From Chitinophagaceae bacterium (GTDB lineage Bacteria > Bacteroidota > Bacteroidia > Chitinophagales > Chitinophagaceae), in the NCBI GenBank assembly GCA_016715365.1, contig JADKAM010000009.1:68980-132979 (forward strand): a DNA stretch of 64,000 bases, read 5' to 3'. Both the position numbers and the translations under genes were made by a program. Positions 36,121 to 46,071 of this stretch are shown here, in pieces (position 1 is the stretch's first letter; every line of letters begins with the position of its first letter). The notes beneath the pieces were generated by a model that did not search any database, was not told the origin of the DNA, and saw only the letters and a list, made by a program, of their open reading frames with translations.

Positions 36121-36184
36121 CAGTTTTTGGAATGTTAACACAGCAAGTTTACAACAACAGGTTTTTTCAACTTAATCATTTATC

Positions 36185-36622
36185 ATGTTTTCCAAAGCAA
36201 CCGAATATGCCCTGCGGGCAACTATTTTTTTAGCTCAGAAAAGTTCTGAAGAAAACAAACTGGGTATTGATGAAATAGCAACGGCTATTGATTCACCAAA
36301 ATCTTTTACCGCCAAAATTTTACAGCAGCTTACCAAAGATAACCGGGTGGTAAGTTCGGTACGTGGGCCGCATGGCGGTTTTTTTATTGCTGCCAAAGCA
36401 AAAAAATTACCCGTACGCTCCATTTTACTGGCAATGGGTGAAGATGAAATACTTGAAAAATGTGTCATGGGCCTGAAGTTATGTTCCGAGGTTGAGCCCT
36501 GCCCCATGCATGCACAATACAAGCTCATCAAGAAACAACTGATCAGTTTATTTACCCAAAAAACCATTCAGCAGCTGGCTGCCGAAATAAAAGAAGGCGT
36601 GGTTTTTATTAAGAATAAATAA
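36185..36622 (+). CDS. Rrf2 family regulator with Fe-S Cys triad
   Basis: 145-aa winged-helix regulator. N-terminal HTH (ATEYALRATIFLAQ...SFTAKILQQLTKDNRVVSSVRGPHGGF). Cys 93, 100 and 106 form a C-x6-C-x5-C set, like the [2Fe-2S] sites of IscR/NsrR. Given the N2O/NO context an NsrR-like NO sensor is plausible, but iron-sulfur homeostasis is equally possible. Single gene, 64 bp after the PTPS gene. Confidence 0.88.
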   Translation: MFSKATEYALRATIFLAQKSSEENKLGIDEIATAIDSPKSFTAKILQQLTKDNRVVSSVRGPHGGFFIAAKAKKLPVRSILLAMGEDEILEKCVMGLKLCSEVEPCPMHAQYKLIKKQLISLFTQKTIQQLAAEIKEGVVFIKNK

Positions 36623-36638
36623 ATCAACCCGGAAAAAA

Positions 36639-38102
36639 TTAATTTCTCTCCGGTATCCGTTTTAAAGTTTCCAGTAAATATGGCCAGTATTTTTGCACAG
36701 AGCTGATCTGCACTTTTTCATCCGGAGAATGTGCCCCTCTTATATTCGGGCCAAAGGAGATCATCTGCATTTTGGGATAATTGGTGCCCAGTATACCGCA
36801 TTCCAATCCGGCATGTACAGCATTTACATGCGCCTCTGCGTTAAACAGTTCTTTATACAGATCGCTCATCAGTTTTACAATGGGCGCTTCAGGTTTGGGT
36901 GCCCAGCCGGGATACGAACCACCAAAAGATGGCCTGGCACCTGCCAGTTCAAAATTGTAACAAATGGTTTTTGCAAGATCCATTTTCTCACTGTCAACCG
37001 AACTGCGGGTTAAACAAAGAATCGAAATCTCCCCATCTTTTACCAGCACCCTGGCCAGGTTATTGGAGGTTTGCACCAACCCGTTTATGGCCGGGCTCAT
37101 CCTGTAAATACCATTGGGGCAAGCCGCAATGGTTCTTAATAAATTATATTGAAATGCAGTTTCTAAAACAGTTTCGGGAGTTACAATTGTTTCTATACTG
37201 ATGCTAAGATTTGGATCTGTACTTTGATATTCCTTTTTTATCAGTTCCGCTTCCTGGTTTATAAGTGCCGTAAAATCTTCGCTCTCACCTGCATGTATGG
37301 CTACTTCTGCAAATGCCTCCCGAGGAATGGCATTTCTTAATCCGCCACCGTCAATTGTTTTTATCCTGGGTTCAAATTTGTCGGCAGCACTTAATAAAAT
37401 ACGGGCAATTAATTTATTGGCGTTGCCCCTTCCCTTGTAAATATCCATGCCGGAGTGGCCACCTGTTAATCCTTTTACGGTTATCCTGAAACCCATTGAA
37501 TCGGGGTTCACTTTTTCAGTTTTATAATTTCCGCCAATCGTTACATCAATACCGCCGGCACAGCCAATGGTTAGTTCATCATCGTCTTCTGTATCCAGGT
37601 TCAATAAAATATCAGCATCCAGTAATCCGCCTTGTAAGCCCAGTGCGCCGGTCATGCCGGTTTCTTCATCTATGGTAAAAAGCGCTTCCAGGGCAGGATG
37701 CGGAATATCGGTTGAAGCAAGCAAGGCCATAATAGAAGCCACGCCTATTCCGTTATCAGCACCCAGCGTAGTGCCTTTTGCTTTTACCCAATCTTCTTCA
37801 ATAAACATATTGATACCCTGCGTTGCAAAATCAAAATCGGTGTCGCTGTTTTTTTGATGCACCATATCCAGGTGGCTCTGTAAGCATACGGTGTGTTTAT
37901 TTTCCATACCGGAAGTAGCTGGCTTTTTAATGATCACATTACCCACTTCATCTTTATAAGTTTGCAGGTTTAACTGCTTTCCAAAATCCAGGATGAACTG
38001 TATTACCTGCTCTTCTTTTTTTGAAGCTCGGGGAACTGCATTGAGTGCAGCAAAATGTTTCCACAATTCAGCTGGTGCTAAGCTTTCTATCGTTTTGCTC
38101 AT
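36639..38102 (-). CDS. pepD: Aminoacyl-histidine dipeptidase (PepD/M20 family)
   Basis: 487-aa metallopeptidase of family M20C, which hydrolyses Xaa-His dipeptides such as carnosine. Zn-site motifs are QSHLDMVHQK, GADNGIG, TIDEETGMTGA and HAGLECGIL. Full family length. Cytoplasmic. It is convergent with the Rrf2 gene. Confidence 0.93.
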   Translation of the reverse strand: MSKTIESLAPAELWKHFAALNAVPRASKKEEQVIQFILDFGKQLNLQTYKDEVGNVIIKKPATSGMENKHTVCLQSHLDMVHQKNSDTDFDFATQGINMFIEEDWVKAKGTTLGADNGIGVASIMALLASTDIPHPALEALFTIDEETGMTGALGLQGGLLDADILLNLDTEDDDELTIGCAGGIDVTIGGNYKTEKVNPDSMGFRITVKGLTGGHSGMDIYKGRGNANKLIARILLSAADKFEPRIKTIDGGGLRNAIPREAFAEVAIHAGESEDFTALINQEAELIKKEYQSTDPNLSISIETIVTPETVLETAFQYNLLRTIAACPNGIYRMSPAINGLVQTSNNLARVLVKDGEISILCLTRSSVDSEKMDLAKTICYNFELAGARPSFGGSYPGWAPKPEAPIVKLMSDLYKELFNAEAHVNAVHAGLECGILGTNYPKMQMISFGPNIRGAHSPDEKVQISSVQKYWPYLLETLKRIPERN

Positions 38103-38212
38103 TGTTTACAATTTATTATTTAAAAAGAAATTTACATTCCATTAAGCATTAAACAACAACTAAATTAAAGCAATCTGCATAACTATCCCTGAAAAGTTAA
38201 CCCAACAAGCAT

Positions 38213-38247
38213 AAAAAAAACGCTTCAGTTACCCGAAACGTTTTTTT
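38213..38247. terminator. Terminator hairpin downstream of the 38.3-39.0 kb gene
   Basis: A-run followed by CG and CG followed by seven T (arms 38214-38222 and 38239-38247), with partial pairing inside. It works in either direction and serves the leftward gene ending at 38278. Confidence 0.55.
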
Positions 38248-38277
38248 CATAAAAATTATAATTCTAAAACGATAAAC

Positions 38278-38955
38278 TTATTGCTTTGAATCTGTATTTT
38301 CTTTTACCTTGGTACCACCCCTGTGTGTTGAAGCAATAGAAGCATACTTAATTTTCAAACCGGCAATTTTTAAATTGTCTGCTGTTTTCAAATCTTTCTC
38401 AACTTCATTCTTACGGGTATCCAGCGCTTCGTAAAGCACATTAATTTCATCCCAGTCTTCTCTTGTATAGTTGTTTTGCTATCAGCAACAGCATCTACAA
38501 AATTCTGGTAAACACCCAGGATATTATCACCGGTAACAAACTTAAACTGCATGTCATCACCAATTTTACCTTCGCCAAATAAACGGTCTCTTAAAACTTT
38601 ACGGAAGTTAGGAGCAGTATTGGCCGGTGTCATAGCATTCTTCATTTCCTGCTCTTTAATAGCAAGTTCATACTTTGCTTTTAAAGCTTCGTACCTTGCT
38701 TTGCTTGCATCTGCTTTTGCTTTTTCCTCAGCACTAAGCGCTGCCAGATTTTTCTGCCCTTGCTGCTCTTTCCTGGTACCCATTATCAATGGCTGTCCAG
38801 TTTTCGGTAGTGTAAACGGGCGTTGCATTTTCAATAGAATCAACATACACATTCAATGTTTCTACAGATTCCTTTGCTTCTTTGTTTTCAGTATTGCATG
38901 CTGTAAACCCAACAGATACGATGGCGGCTGCAATTAATAATTTTGTCTTTGTCAT
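38278..38955 (-). pseudogene. Exported/lipoprotein helical protein, frameshifted (two shifts)
   Basis: The reading frame is continuous only with two shifts: the N-terminal part 38955 to about 38785 (lipoprotein signal GFTACNTE, Cys 20; WTAIDNGY), a middle part about 38780-38485 (Ala/Glu/Lys-rich helix, LRDRLFGEGKIGDDMQFKF) and a C-terminal part about 38480-38278 (YTREDWDEINVLYEALDTRKNEV). The two WxxId/WdEI segments suggest an internal repeat. Repeated shifts with conserved protein sequence suggest sequence error. Function unknown; driven by a GTGTGAAT-type promoter 106 bp upstream. Confidence 0.65.
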
Positions 38956-39060
38956 TTTTAGTTTTTTTTATTTAACCCGGTAAGGCAACATCCATGCCAT
39001 GATGCCTGCAGGTAATTGTTATAAGTAGTTTTGTAATTGCATGATTAAATAATTTCAATG

Positions 39061-39126
39061 CAAATGTATTTTGTATGCTGCGTTGAAACATTACATGATT
39101 TAATGCAATTGTTACATCATTCACAC
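39061..39126 (-). promoter_or_regulatory. GTGTGAAT-family promoter, copy for the 38.9 kb gene
   Basis: On the minus strand: GTGTGAAT (39126-39119), TGTAA and TGTAA repeats 21 bp apart, and a perfect -7 box TACATTTG (39068-39061), exactly 58 bp from the first base of GTGTGAAT. The region 38956-39174 holds nothing else. Confidence 0.7.
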
Positions 39127-39174
39127 ATCCGGCTTTACGGCCGTTAATTAGCCATACATTGTTTAAAAAAAATT

Positions 39175-39369
39175 ATGGAAAAACGGATACTCGGTATTAT
39201 TTTATCGCTGCTGGGCATTGCCGGCCTTATTTATGCAGGCGTAAATTTTATGAATGGCGGAGAAGGCACCAGGAATATTAAAGCCATTATTTTCAGCGGC
39301 GTATTGGGTGCTATATTCTTTTTTGCAGGTATTGGTTTGATAAGGAATACGAAGGATAAAGCGACGTAA
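39175..39369 (+). CDS. Small two-helix membrane protein (DUF3185-like)
   Basis: 64 aa with two hydrophobic helices separated by NGGEGTRNIKAI. Common in Bacteroidota next to stress genes; function unknown. Located just downstream of the divergent promoter of the 38.9 kb gene. Confidence 0.65.
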   Translation: MEKRILGIILSLLGIAGLIYAGVNFMNGGEGTRNIKAIIFSGVLGAIFFFAGIGLIRNTKDKAT

Positions 39370-39555
39370 GAGAAATTACAATGGTATACCTACGTTTCTA
39401 TTTTGCTTATCAAGATAGAATTTACATATAGTTATCAGCTTTATTCGGTAAATTACATTGATTTCACATGTACTTATTTACTCCTCCCGGATAGGCTCAT
39501 TATATTGATGGCCGCTACCTAACCGCTTTCTGTTTAATAAGATGATACGATTGAT

Positions 39556-39619
39556 GTGTGAATTGTGCAACTATTTTAAATAGTTGTGTAATAATTGCCT
39601 TTAAAGCTGTAGAACTTTG
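39556..39619 (+). promoter_or_regulatory. GTGTGAAT-family promoter of the AraC/hybrid kinase operon
   Basis: GTGTGAAT at 39556, TGCAA and TGTAA repeats 21 bp apart, and box GAACTTTG at 39612-39619 (7/8), at 56 bp rather than 58; a lost 2 bp could be real or sequence error. A near-perfect palindrome CAACTATTT-t-AAATAGTTG (39568-39586) overlaps the repeats. Confidence 0.65.
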
Positions 39620-39645
39620 CATGTACCTGTTAAAAAATAATCTGA

Positions 39646-40256
39646 TTGAAACTACACATAAAATATATGGTGAGCAACCGCTGCAAAATGGCGGTTAAAG
39701 AAGAACTTATAAAACTGGGCCTGCATTTTATTGTGATAGAACTGGGCGAAGTGGAAATCATGGAAAAAATATCTGCTGAGCAGCGGGTGCTTTTGCAGGA
39801 TGGCCTGGTTAATTCCGGGCTTGAATTAATGGATGACCGCCGCTCGGTGCTGATAGAAAGAATAAAAAATGTGATCATCGAAATGGTTCATCACTCTGAT
39901 GAAGAGATCAGGGTTAATTTCTCACACTACCTGAGCGAAAAACTAAACCACGATTATACGTACCTGGCTAATTTATTCTCCGAAGTTCAGGGTACCACCA
40001 TTGAGCAGTTCATCATTGCCCATAAAATTGAGCGCATAAAAGAACTGATCATTTATGGCGAACTGAACATTACAGAAATTGCTCGAAGATGAATTACAGC
40101 AGTGTGGCCCATTTAAGCAACCAGTTTAAAAAAATGACCGGCCTCACTCCTTCGCATTTTAAAAAGTTAAAAGATAAAAGACGCAGCCCTATTGAAGAGA
40201 TAGGAATGATGCCGGGAAGTATGCAACCGGTCATCAAAACAGATGATATATCATAA
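39646..40256 (+). pseudogene. AraC-type transcriptional regulator (one frameshift)
   Basis: About 203 aa when restored. An N-terminal part of about 95 aa without a known domain is followed by an AraC-type double HTH (YTYLANLFSEVQGTTIEQFIIAHKIERIKELIIYGELNITEIA and, after the shift, YSSVAHLSNQFKKMTGLTPSHFK). One missing A near 40086 (CGAAG for CGAAAG) breaks the frame between the two helices; the sequence is otherwise intact. It has no classical sensor domain. First gene before the CheB/CheR hybrid and itself under a GTGTGAAT-type promoter, so autoregulation is possible. Confidence 0.75.
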
Positions 40257-40293
40257 AGCGTCGGGACCAGCCATTTTTTCTAATCACATTTTA

Positions 40294-41112
40294 ATGAAAG
40301 CAAAAAAAGAGATACCAAAGACAGTTACAAAACAGGTGGCATATGAACCACTTGTAAAATCAACAAACCTGTTTCCGGTGGTGGGTATTGGTGCCTCTGC
40401 CGGCGGGCTTGACGCATTTAAAAAACTGCTGAAGGCTATTCCCGAAGATTCGGGCATGGCTTATGTGCTGGTGCAGCATTTAGACCCCAAGCACGAAAGC
40501 ATGTTGCCTGAACTGCTTCAAAAAGTTACCAATATACCCGTACTGGAAATTACGGATGATATAAAAGTGCTGCCCGATCATATTTACGTGATCCCCAGCA
40601 ATAAAATGATGGTGGCCACCGATGGGGTGCTGGTACTGGCACCACGCCCTCCAAAAAGTAAAACCGAACGTAACCTGCCTATTGACCTGTTTTTTACTTC
40701 GCTGGCAGAGGTACACCAGGAGCATGCAATAGGTGTGGTATTATCCGGTACTGCATCGGATGGTACACAGGGACTAAAAGCCATTAAAGAACATGGTGGT
40801 ATCACTTTTGCACAGGATGAAGCATCGGCAGAATATGAAGGGATGCCGCATAGTGCCGCTGAAGCAGGTGTGGTGGATTTTATACTTCCGCCGGATGAAA
40901 TACCTAAAAAATTACAGGAAGTAACCAGTAAAACTGTGTTCAGCGATGAGGATCTCCAAAATATTCCCAGGCAGGATGAAGAAATTTTTAAACAAATTCT
41001 TTCGCTGCTGCGCATTCGCAAGGGTGTTGATTTTACCTACTACAAACAAACAACCGTACGCCGCAGAATACTACGCAGGATGGTAGTAAATAAAAACGAA
41101 GAACCCAAGTGA
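40294..41112 (+). CDS. Hybrid fragment 1: CheB domain and start of CheR
   Basis: Holds the complete CheB-type methylesterase (Ser in GIGASAGG, His in HLDPKHES, Asp in TASDGTQGL) and the CheR N-terminal helices (YYKQTTVRRRILRRM). The Met at 40294 is preferred over 40243, which overlaps the AraC stop. Confidence 0.75.
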   Translation: MKAKKEIPKTVTKQVAYEPLVKSTNLFPVVGIGASAGGLDAFKKLLKAIPEDSGMAYVLVQHLDPKHESMLPELLQKVTNIPVLEITDDIKVLPDHIYVIPSNKMMVATDGVLVLAPRPPKSKTERNLPIDLFFTSLAEVHQEHAIGVVLSGTASDGTQGLKAIKEHGGITFAQDEASAEYEGMPHSAAEAGVVDFILPPDEIPKKLQEVTSKTVFSDEDLQNIPRQDEEIFKQILSLLRIRKGVDFTYYKQTTVRRRILRRMVVNKNEEPK

Positions 41113-41164
41113 TTATTTAAAATTTTAAGAGGAAGTACCCCGAGCAGGATATGTTGTACCAGAT

Positions 41165-41659
41165 ATGCTGATACCGGTAACTTCTTTCTTCAGAGATAAA
41201 AAGTATTTGACGATTTATGCAAACAATGTTTTTCCTGCCATTATAAAAAATAAAGTACCGGGCGAAATAACACGCATATGGGTAGCTGGCTGCAGCACCG
41301 GCCAGGAGGTTTACTCTTTTGCCATATGTTTTAAAGAATTTTTAGGCGACAATCATGAAAGAATACAGATTTTTGGCACCGACCTCAGCGAACCTGCCAT
41401 TGCAAAAGCCCGTACAGGCATGTATGAAAAAAACGAAATAGAAAATGTATCGCCCGAACGCCTGAAGGATAATTTTATAAAAATTAACGGCGATTACCAG
41501 GTAAGTAAAAGCCTGCGGGATATGTGTGTGTTTGCCCACCACAATTTTTTAAAAGATCCTCCTTTTGGAAAGATGGATTGTATAAGCTGCCGCAATGTGC
41601 TGATATATATGGAGCCCTACCTGCAAAAAAAAGCCTTAACCACTTTCATTATGCCTTAA
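41165..41659 (+). CDS. Hybrid fragment 2: CheR methyltransferase
   Basis: SAM-binding VAGCSTGQEVYSFAICF, FGTDLSEPAIAKAR and ISCRNVLIYM of CheR. Confidence 0.7.
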   Translation: MLIPVTSFFRDKKYLTIYANNVFPAIIKNKVPGEITRIWVAGCSTGQEVYSFAICFKEFLGDNHERIQIFGTDLSEPAIAKARTGMYEKNEIENVSPERLKDNFIKINGDYQVSKSLRDMCVFAHHNFLKDPPFGKMDCISCRNVLIYMEPYLQKKALTTFIMP

Positions 41660-41677
41660 ACCCCAAGGGCTTTTTGT

Positions 41678-42598
41678 TTGTTGGGTAAATCAGAAACTCC
41701 CAGCGGCGTACCTGACCTTTTTGCACAGGTTTCCAAAACAGATAAATTATATACACGCAAAGATGTGCCCGGCAGGTTCATACAGGTAACCAGCCAGCGC
41801 AGCGAACAGATCTTAAGCCGTGCCATTGAGCATACTAAAAACGAAACCACCCGCAACGATTTTCAAAAAACAGCTGATGATATACTGCTTACGCAAATAC
41901 ACCCCGCAGGTGTAGTGGTAAACGAAAACATGGACATTGTGCACTTTAGAGGCAACACCGCAAACTATTTAGAACAGGCTCCCGGCAAACCCAGCCATAA
42001 TTTACTGATGATGGCGAAAAGCGGTTTGGGGTTTGAGTTGCGCAATATCCTGCATAAAGCAAAAACAGAGAAGACAGCGGCTATAAAAGAAAATATACCA
42101 TTGAGTGTGCATGGTAACCTGCGCAATATTTCCATTGAAGCCATTCCATTGCCCAATACTTTGGAACCCTATTACCTGGTACTTTTTCATGACCAGCATT
42201 TAAATGAGGCTGATACACCAGGCGCAAAATCTAATAGAAAAAAAGTTTCGGCCAAAACAACAAAAGATGAAAAAGATATACGCATACAACTGATAGAGCA
42301 GGAACTGGCACAGGCCCGTGAAGATATGCGGAGCATTACCGAAGACCGTGAAGCAAATAACGAAGAACTGCAAAGCGCCAATGAAGAACTGCTTAGTGGC
42401 AGTGAAGAATTGCAGAGCCTGAACGAAGAACTGGAAACCAGCAAAGAAGAATTACAAAGCACCAACGAAGAACTTACGGTTTTAAACCATGAATTAATAA
42501 ACCTGAATGAACAGGTAACTGATGCCAGAAATTATTCCGAATCGATTGTGGCAACCTTCATCAGCCCTTGCTGGTGCTGGATAAAAACCTGCGTGTAA
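41678..42598 (+). CDS. Hybrid fragment 3: PAS-like region and EEL-rich coiled coil
   Basis: PAS-like segment about residues 60-170 followed by a long coiled coil with NEELQSANEELLSGSEELQS, the usual linker of CheB/CheR/PAS proteins. Confidence 0.65.
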   Translation: MLGKSETPSGVPDLFAQVSKTDKLYTRKDVPGRFIQVTSQRSEQILSRAIEHTKNETTRNDFQKTADDILLTQIHPAGVVVNENMDIVHFRGNTANYLEQAPGKPSHNLLMMAKSGLGFELRNILHKAKTEKTAAIKENIPLSVHGNLRNISIEAIPLPNTLEPYYLVLFHDQHLNEADTPGAKSNRKKVSAKTTKDEKDIRIQLIEQELAQAREDMRSITEDREANNEELQSANEELLSGSEELQSLNEELETSKEELQSTNEELTVLNHELINLNEQVTDARNYSESIVATFISPCWCWIKTCV

Positions 42599-42707
42599 AA
42601 ACCGCCAATAAGGCTTTTATAAAACATTTAATGTAACCGAAACCGAAACCGAAGGCGTATGATTTACGACCCGGAACCGGCAATGGAATATACCCGAACT
42701 GCGGACC

Positions 42708-43319
42708 TTGCTGGAAGAAATTTTACCACAAAAACACATCACTGATTTTGAAGTAACCCATCAATTTTCATCTATTGGCAAACGCACCGTTTTACTGAAT
42801 GCGCTTGAAATTACCAGGGAAAGAAAAGAAGAAAAACTGATACTGCTTTCCATAGAAGATATTACTGAACGAAAAAATGCACTGGAAATAATTAAAAAAA
42901 CCGGCGAAAGATTCAGTCACCTGGTTAAAGAATTGCCGGCAGCTGTTTATAGCTGCGATGCTCAGGGGCGCCTGCTTTTTTATAACGAAGCTGCAGTAAA
43001 ACTCTGGGGCCGTAAGCCTGAAATTGGAAAAGATCTTTGGGGTGGTGCTTATAAAATATTAAGCCCGGATGGGACACTTATGCCTGCAGATAAAAGCCCC
43101 ATGGCTATTGCACTTAAAGAAGGCCGTGCCATAAACGGAGACGAGATCATTATTGAGCGCCCGGATGGTACCCGTTCTGTTGTAAAGGTTTATCCCCAAC
43201 CCGAATTTGGTTTATCAGGCGAAATAACGGGCGTTATAAGCATGGCTTTTGATGTTACCGAACAGGTAAGGGCAACAAATAAATTAAAACAAAGCGAAAG
43301 CGCTTTCGCAACCTGGTAG
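42708..43319 (+). CDS. Hybrid fragment 4: PAS domains
   Basis: End of one PAS (ITRERKEEKLILLSIEDITERK) and a second complete PAS (VYSCDAQGRLLFYNEAAVKLWGR). Confidence 0.65.
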   Translation: MLEEILPQKHITDFEVTHQFSSIGKRTVLLNALEITRERKEEKLILLSIEDITERKNALEIIKKTGERFSHLVKELPAAVYSCDAQGRLLFYNEAAVKLWGRKPEIGKDLWGGAYKILSPDGTLMPADKSPMAIALKEGRAINGDEIIIERPDGTRSVVKVYPQPEFGLSGEITGVISMAFDVTEQVRATNKLKQSESAFATW

Positions 43320-43414
43320 AAAAAGCAAATTTTCCTATTTGCATTTTAAAAGGAGAAGATATGGTATTGGAACTGGCAAAAGGCAGTATTAGTGCGGCAT
43401 GTTGACAAGAAGCA

Positions 43415-44395
43415 ATGGGTAAACCATTCCTGCAAATTTTACCCGAAATGAAAGACCAGCCATTTCCTGCATATATGCTGGATGTTTATAAAAACGGGGT
43501 TACGCATTATGGCAACGAAGAACCTGCGTATTTCATAACTAAAAATGGCGAAAAAATAACCACTTATTTCAACTTTGTTTACCAGCCTTATCATGAAGAA
43601 GATGGTACCATTTCGGGTGTAATGATTATGGCAAGTGATGTAACCGAACAGGTAACTGCCATAAAAAAAATGGAAGAAAGTGAAAACAAATTCAGGGTAA
43701 TATCAGAACTGATGCCGGAAAAAATATGGACATCGGATGAAAAGGGCAACAAAATTTATTTTAATAAAACAATGCTGGATTACCTGGGGGCAACTGCCGA
43801 AGAATTAACGGGCGGCGGTTGGAAAAAGCGCATCCATCCGGAAGACTGGATAAGCAATGAAAGTACCTGGCAGCAATCTGTTACAACAGGAGAAAATTAT
43901 GAGGCCGAAAACAGGTTACTGCGTAAAGATGGGGTTTACCTGTGGCACCTTACCCGTGCTATAGCATTAAGAGATTATGATGGTAATATTAAAGGTTGGG
44001 TAGGTTCAAAAACCGAAATACAGGAACAGAAAAACCAACAGCAGCATTTGGAAAATGCCGTTATAAACAGAACGGCACAATTACTGGAGGTTAACAAAGA
44101 ACTGGAGCAAAAAAACCAGGAACTGATATCAGCCAGAGAAAAACTGTTGACTGAGTATTCCCGCAGTTTAATTGAAGCCAGCCTCGATCCGCTGGTTACC
44201 ATCAATATAAAAGGTAAGGTAACCGATATGAACCAGGCAACTGTGGATATAACCGGGGTGGCCCGTGAAAAATTGACCGGTTCCAACTTCTTCGATTATT
44301 TTACTGACCCTAAAAAAGCAGCGGAAGTATATAAAGATGTATTTGCAAAAGGGTCGGCAGTAACGCCCGCTTACCCTGCGGCATGTAGAAGGTAA
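43415..44395 (+). CDS. Hybrid fragment 5: PAS domains
   Basis: PAS end (ITTYFNFVYQPYHEEDGTISGV), a PAS (KIWTSDEKGNKIYFNKTMLDYLG) with PAC, a coiled coil, and the start of another PAS (DPLVTINIKGKVTDMNQAT). Confidence 0.65.
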   Translation: MGKPFLQILPEMKDQPFPAYMLDVYKNGVTHYGNEEPAYFITKNGEKITTYFNFVYQPYHEEDGTISGVMIMASDVTEQVTAIKKMEESENKFRVISELMPEKIWTSDEKGNKIYFNKTMLDYLGATAEELTGGGWKKRIHPEDWISNESTWQQSVTTGENYEAENRLLRKDGVYLWHLTRAIALRDYDGNIKGWVGSKTEIQEQKNQQQHLENAVINRTAQLLEVNKELEQKNQELISAREKLLTEYSRSLIEASLDPLVTINIKGKVTDMNQATVDITGVAREKLTGSNFFDYFTDPKKAAEVYKDVFAKGSAVTPAYPAACRR

Positions 44396-44748
44396 ACTGA
44401 CCGACGTGTTTTTAAAACGGATCGGTTTACAAAGATGGTAAGGGTAAAGTATTGGGTGTAGTGCTGGTTGCAAGGGATGTAACCAAAGAAAAATAATTGC
44501 AGCAGAACTTAACCAGGCCATTGTATTTGCCGAGGATGCCGTAAAAGCCAAACAGCAGTTTTTAAGTAATATGAGCCACGAGATACGCACGCCCATGAAT
44601 GCCATTATTGGCTTTACAAAGGTTGTATTGAAAGACAGATCTTACTGCAAAACAAAGAGAATATTTAACAGCCATAAAACTCAGCGGCAATTCGCTCATT
44701 GTTTTAATAAACGATATACTCGACCTGGCCAAAGTTGATGCCGGCAAA

Positions 44749-46071
44749 ATGACCTTTGAAGAAATTCCTTTTAAAATGGCATCGTCCATTGAAGCCATGA
44801 TCCATTTGTTTGAAACCAAAGTGCAGGAAAAAAACCTGGAGCTGGTTAAAGTATATGACGCTGCAATTCCGGAAGTATTACTGGGCGATCCCGTGCGCCT
44901 GCACCAGATCATTTTAAATTTAGTAAGCAATGCAGTAAAGTTTACAACCAATGGAAAAATAACCGTAAGCCTGCATTTGCTTGCAGCAGATGAAGAAAAT
45001 GTAACTATTGAATTTGCTGTTGCCGATACCGGTACCGGTATTGCTGCCGGTAAAACTGAAAAAATATTTGAAAATTTTCACCAGGCATCCAGCGATACAA
45101 GCAGGCTGTATGGCGGCACCGGCCTGGGGTTGGCCATTGTTAAACAGTTGGTAGAATCGCAGGGCGGACAGATCAGCGTACAAAGCAAAGTTAATGAAGG
45201 CTCTGTTTTTAGTTTTACATTAAGCTTTAAAAAAACAGATGCAAAAGCTGAAACTGAAAATGAAATGTCCGAACCCGATGCTGAAAATAAAAATATAAAA
45301 GTATTGGTAGTAGAAGATATTGCACTGAACCAGTTACTGATGAAAACCCTGCTGGATGATTTTGGATTTGAAAGGGATATTGCCGCCAATGGTAAAATAG
45401 CCATTGAAAAACTGCAGGAAAAAAACTACGATATTATTTTGATGGACCTGCAGATGCCTGAAATGAACGGCTTTGAAGCAACGGAATACATCCGCAACAA
45501 GATGCATTCAATTATACCCATCATTGCTTTAACGGCCGATGTAACCACGGTTGACCTGGAGAAATGTAAAGCCGTTGGCATGAATGATTATATAGCCAAA
45601 CCGGTTGACGAAAGAATTTTGTACAGCAAAATTGCAGGGCTGGTAAAAAAGCCTGTTCAGGAAAAGACTGCCCTTTCTGATTTTGATATAACTACAGTAT
45701 CCAAAAAAATAAAATACACTGATCTTACCTATTTAACCGGTATTACCAAATTTGATACCAAGCTGATGATGGAAATGATTGAAATGTACCTGGCGCAAAC
45801 CCCGGTTTTAATGAATGCCATTACAAAAAGCCTGCAGCAAAATGACTGGGATGGATTACACGCAGCAGCACATAAAATGCTACCCTCCTTTTCTATCATG
45901 GGTATTGGTAAAGATTTTGAACTGATGGCCAAGACCATTCAGGAATACAAGGGCACAAAAAATGAACTGAAAAATATACAGGAACTGGCATTGCAACTAC
46001 AGCATGTTTGTAACGAAGCCTGTGCCGAACTGAAAGAGGAATACAACACACTTAAAAATACCAGGTTATGA
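44749..46071 (+). CDS. Hybrid fragment 6: kinase ATPase, REC and Hpt domains
   Basis: HATPase (NLVSNAVKF, GTGLGLAIV), receiver (VVEDIALNQ, LMDLQMPEMNG, AKPVDE) and Hpt (AAHKMLPSFSIMG). The HisKA helix lies just upstream in other frames. Confidence 0.75.
   Translation: MTFEEIPFKMASSIEAMIHLFETKVQEKNLELVKVYDAAIPEVLLGDPVRLHQIILNLVSNAVKFTTNGKITVSLHLLAADEENVTIEFAVADTGTGIAAGKTEKIFENFHQASSDTSRLYGGTGLGLAIVKQLVESQGGQISVQSKVNEGSVFSFTLSFKKTDAKAETENEMSEPDAENKNIKVLVVEDIALNQLLMKTLLDDFGFERDIAANGKIAIEKLQEKNYDIILMDLQMPEMNGFEATEYIRNKMHSIIPIIALTADVTTVDLEKCKAVGMNDYIAKPVDERILYSKIAGLVKKPVQEKTALSDFDITTVSKKIKYTDLTYLTGITKFDTKLMMEMIEMYLAQTPVLMNAITKSLQQNDWDGLHAAAHKMLPSFSIMGIGKDFELMAKTIQEYKGTKNELKNIQELALQLQHVCNEACAELKEEYNTLKNTRL

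Larger units (their letters stand above)
40294..46071 (+). pseudogene. CheB-CheR-PAS-histidine kinase-REC-Hpt hybrid (about ten frameshifts)
   Basis: One large gene of about 1,925 aa, split in this sequence by about ten single-base shifts. Domain order: CheB methylesterase (GIGASAGGLDAF, HLDPKHESML), CheR methyltransferase (VAGCSTGQEVYSFA), linker coiled coil rich in EELQS/NEEL, three or four PAS domains, HisKA with His at 44577-44579 ([11 protein letters not shown]), HATPase (GTGLGLAI), REC (MDLQMPEMNG) and Hpt (HKMLPSFSIMG). Shifts cluster near 41110-41165, 41650-41690, 42560-42690, 43310-43410, 44370-44500 and 44640. Protein sequence stays conserved through them, so errors are likely. The AraC gene precedes it, a receiver gene overlaps its stop. 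Confidence 0.8.
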
